Of a stretch of 64,000 nt of DNA, positions 61,967 through 64,000 are shown piece by piece. Positions within the stretch are counted from its first letter, which is position 1, and the number at the start of each line of letters is the position of its first letter. Both the position numbers and the translations under genes were made by a program. The notes under the pieces are model-generated. The model had not been told where the DNA came from. It saw nothing but the letters and a program-made list of their open reading frames with translations, and searched no databases. The DNA is from Whitmania pigra. Lineage: Eukaryota; Annelida; Clitellata; Hirudinida; Haemopidae. The stretch is taken from positions 510,001-574,000 of the forward strand of contig JAJTWR010000005.1 of assembly GCA_021613335.1 (NCBI GenBank). Reading direction: 5' to 3'.

Positions 61967-63424
61967 ATGCTTGTGATTAAAATATTTACAAAAATAGCTT
62001 TATTCTGCTTAAACTTTGCTTTAGGTCTAGAACATTCTTGTTTATCGTTTCTGAACAAAAGCTTGATTATTAATGTCGGTAACGCTTCGGAAGTTTATTA
62101 TGGGTTAATTCGAGTCATTCGTAATGGCACGATATCTGCAAAGTTGGAGGGGTAAGTGCTTACAAAGTTTGCCTACATTTTTGTTAAAAGATTTGCCTTA
62201 TCATGTTGATTATAATATCTAAACAATAATGAATATCAGTTTACGCCTGGATTCTTCAAAAAACCTGGTTGTTGAGCAGCCTATGAATTTCTTGAATGAA
62301 ACCTTTCATTGGAGTGGACAAACTGCAAAAATTTTATTTTGCAGAGGTAAGAATGATAATGCCGGTTAAATTTTCAGCCGAAATATTTTTGAAAGTTGAA
62401 TTGTTATCTTTTGGTTAAAGGAACTTACTATGTCTGCTATGATCTTTCAGAAGAAGAGTTTAGGAATAAGTCAAGTTAGTGCCATTGTCTTTATTTCATT
62501 TCTATCCATTTGTTACAATTACGTTGTAAAAAAAGAACAAAGCAATGCAATAATCAAATTTAAATTGAGCACCCCTTGTTCTAAATCATGTAATGACTAT
62601 TCAAATGACAGCAGTAATGCAACGTCGTCATGCGAAATGGTCTGTCGTTTAATTTTGAACTTGAGTGGGTTGAAAGTAATCCAGTTAATGTATAATTTTG
62701 TTCAAAATTTTAATTATTTGTCATGATAGCAATCTGTGCACAATCCACTACCTCACCTGGTGAGTTTCAAGGTTTGATTAAAATAATATTAGTTACACAT
62801 ATCAACCATAATTAATTGGTTAAAACTCTGTGATCATGGTGTGTATCCAGTTATTCCTATCTCAATGAAAGATTGTTGTCTTATTGCAAGCATTTCTGAT
62901 TAAAATATGAGTTTAGCTTAATTATCATTATTTAAACATTATTATTTCGTATGGAAGGAGTCGTGAATAACTTAGAGTCTAAGTCTTCAACAGTGAATAT
63001 TAAGTAATTCATAATAAAATTTATATTTTGTGATGAATACTCTCATTTCATTGTGTTTCCTCCGTAAAAGTTTATTTGGAATATTAGTGCAAGAGCATAT
63101 AAGTAAGTTAAGTAGAAATGTTTAACCAGTTTGAATGCCATTATCAACGTATTTTATTTTAAATACTTCGTAACGTGTTTTATGACAGCACTAACCTGTC
63201 CTAACAAAATTCATCAATTGACTTTCTTAGAGCCTCAAGACTCAAGACAATGGTGCTTTCTCCTATTAATAGTTCCTGTCATCATCATCATCCTAGCAGT
63301 TATAGTTTTGAAGAAAAAAAAATGCAATAACAAGGCAAAGGGAAGTGGGATGGATAAATTGAATGTGAATGATCATTCCAAATGTGGTGATGATCAAATG
63401 CACCTTAATAATAATAATTATTAA
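61967..63424 (+). CDS. Unrecognised single-pass type I membrane protein
   Basis: Five exons fit in one frame: 61967-62151, 62240-62346, 62421-62474, 62536-62664, 63231-63424; 669 nt, 222 aa plus stop. Phases 2,1,1,1 agree and every junction is GT-AG. The product has a signal peptide (about 1-20, KIFTKIALFCLNFALG), an ectodomain of about 150 residues with several NxS/T sites (NKS, NAS, NGT, NET, NKS, NAT) and Cys in pairs (FCRGTYYVC; PCSKSC; SCEMVC), one membrane helix (WCFLLLIVPVIIIILAVIVL), then KKKK stop-transfer and a short polar tail ending in Asn. This is the form of a small glycosylated receptor-like or adhesion protein. No known family recognised. Junction 4/5 is the least certain; another exon could lie in the 566-nt fourth intron. 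Confidence 0.65.
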
Positions 63425-64000
63425 TAATAATAAATATAATAATTAATAGTAATAATAACAACAATAGTAATGGTCATTCTCATCAGCATGAAACTTGAAA
63501 AGTTTAAATACTGTTCAATTAGAGACCGCATCTGCTTCTAGCGGCAAATCAAATTTTGCGTTTCCAGTTGTGTTATTCTGCTTTGATTTTTCCGGTATTT
63601 CTTGTTTGGATGTGTTTCCCAAATATGCTGCTCTGATTGTGATCTCGCTGTGTATTTACAGTTGTGGCATTGCAATTCCATTTGTGCTGATATTGGCTTG
63701 TCATAACCTCTGCAAAAGTTATTTCATTATTGATTAATGAAGTTTGCATTTATTGTTATTATATAAACGTCCCTTATCACTAATGAACAAGAATTCCAAA
63801 ATTTAATCATGAGTCAATGAGTCTGTATTCATCAAATATTCTGAATTATTAATTATTTCCTGTCTCCGACTACGTTTTCTACCATCTTGATTTGTCATGC
63901 TGCAGTATTCTGGAGCAATTGTGATACCCAACTGCTCCCTCTATTTTTAAAATGTCAAGGTATCATTTAACAGATTTGCAATATATGTTGCAACCTCATA
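63425..64000. other. Region downstream of the type I membrane protein gene
   Basis: Begins with an AAT repeat that includes AATAAA (63429-63434), a possible polyadenylation signal. A plus-strand frame 63495-63737 is hydrophobic in two places but has no ATG; its status is open. Nothing else seen to the window end. Confidence 0.4.

Noticed and set aside
63495..63737. 80-codon hydrophobic plus-strand frame
   Set aside because: It has no ATG and no clear splice acceptor, and lies just after a polyadenylation-like signal. Kept only as a note in the downstream region.

Overview
The window is nuclear DNA of an invertebrate animal. It is AT-rich, its genes are split by GT-AG introns, and it carries many trinucleotide microsatellites (ATT, ATC/GAT, AAC), hAT-type DNA transposons, LINE and SINE pieces and a Ty3/gypsy gag fragment. 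One gene is a motile-cilium protein (CFAP65), so the animal has motile cilia or flagella. The phylum cannot be fixed from the sequence alone. Nothing prokaryotic (operons, Shine-Dalgarno sites, CRISPR) is present.

Layout from left to right. (1) 95-3135, +: SFT2D3-like vesicle-transport membrane protein, 6 exons, 223 aa. (2) 10637-4424, -: arrestin-domain protein, 6 exons, 359 aa, convergent with gene 1. (3) 10.6-18.9 kb: an island with no complete gene, holding a hAT MITE, a degenerate LINE tail, an LTR/gag fragment, a 1.2-kb hAT copy with perfect 8-bp target-site duplications, and gene-like debris. (4) 20171-27253, +: SLC35A4-type nucleotide-sugar transporter, 9 exons, 316 aa, with a LINE piece and a SINE in its introns; a 44-codon ORF for a tail-anchored microprotein lies 1.1 kb upstream on the same strand. 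(5) 27.3-31.0 kb: probable 3' UTR, a 514-bp hAT MITE and another LINE tail. (6) 47724-31003, -: CFAP65 (CCDC108), reconstructed as 39 exons in one continuous frame of 1909 aa. (7) 60021-49258, -: extended synaptotagmin, 21 exons, 759 aa. (8) 60.9-64 kb, +: a 61-codon ORF, then a five-exon gene for a 222-aa single-pass type I membrane protein that I do not recognise.

Exon models were built by hand. I matched translated exons to my memory of the human family members, then required consensus splice sites and phase agreement at every junction. The summed exons are divisible by three and end in one stop for all six genes. Several gene products act in membrane traffic (SFT2D3, ARRDC, SLC35A4, ESYT). 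That is coincidence of neighbourhood as far as the sequence shows; I see no operon or shared regulation.

Most notable for follow-up: the unrecognised type I membrane protein; the 44-aa tail-anchored micro-ORF upstream of SLC35A4; the tandemly duplicated splice donor of ESYT exon 4; microsatellites that form almost a whole ESYT intron and a splice-acceptor tract; Asn-rich coding expansions and a GC-AG intron in CFAP65; and three hAT elements with intact target-site duplications.
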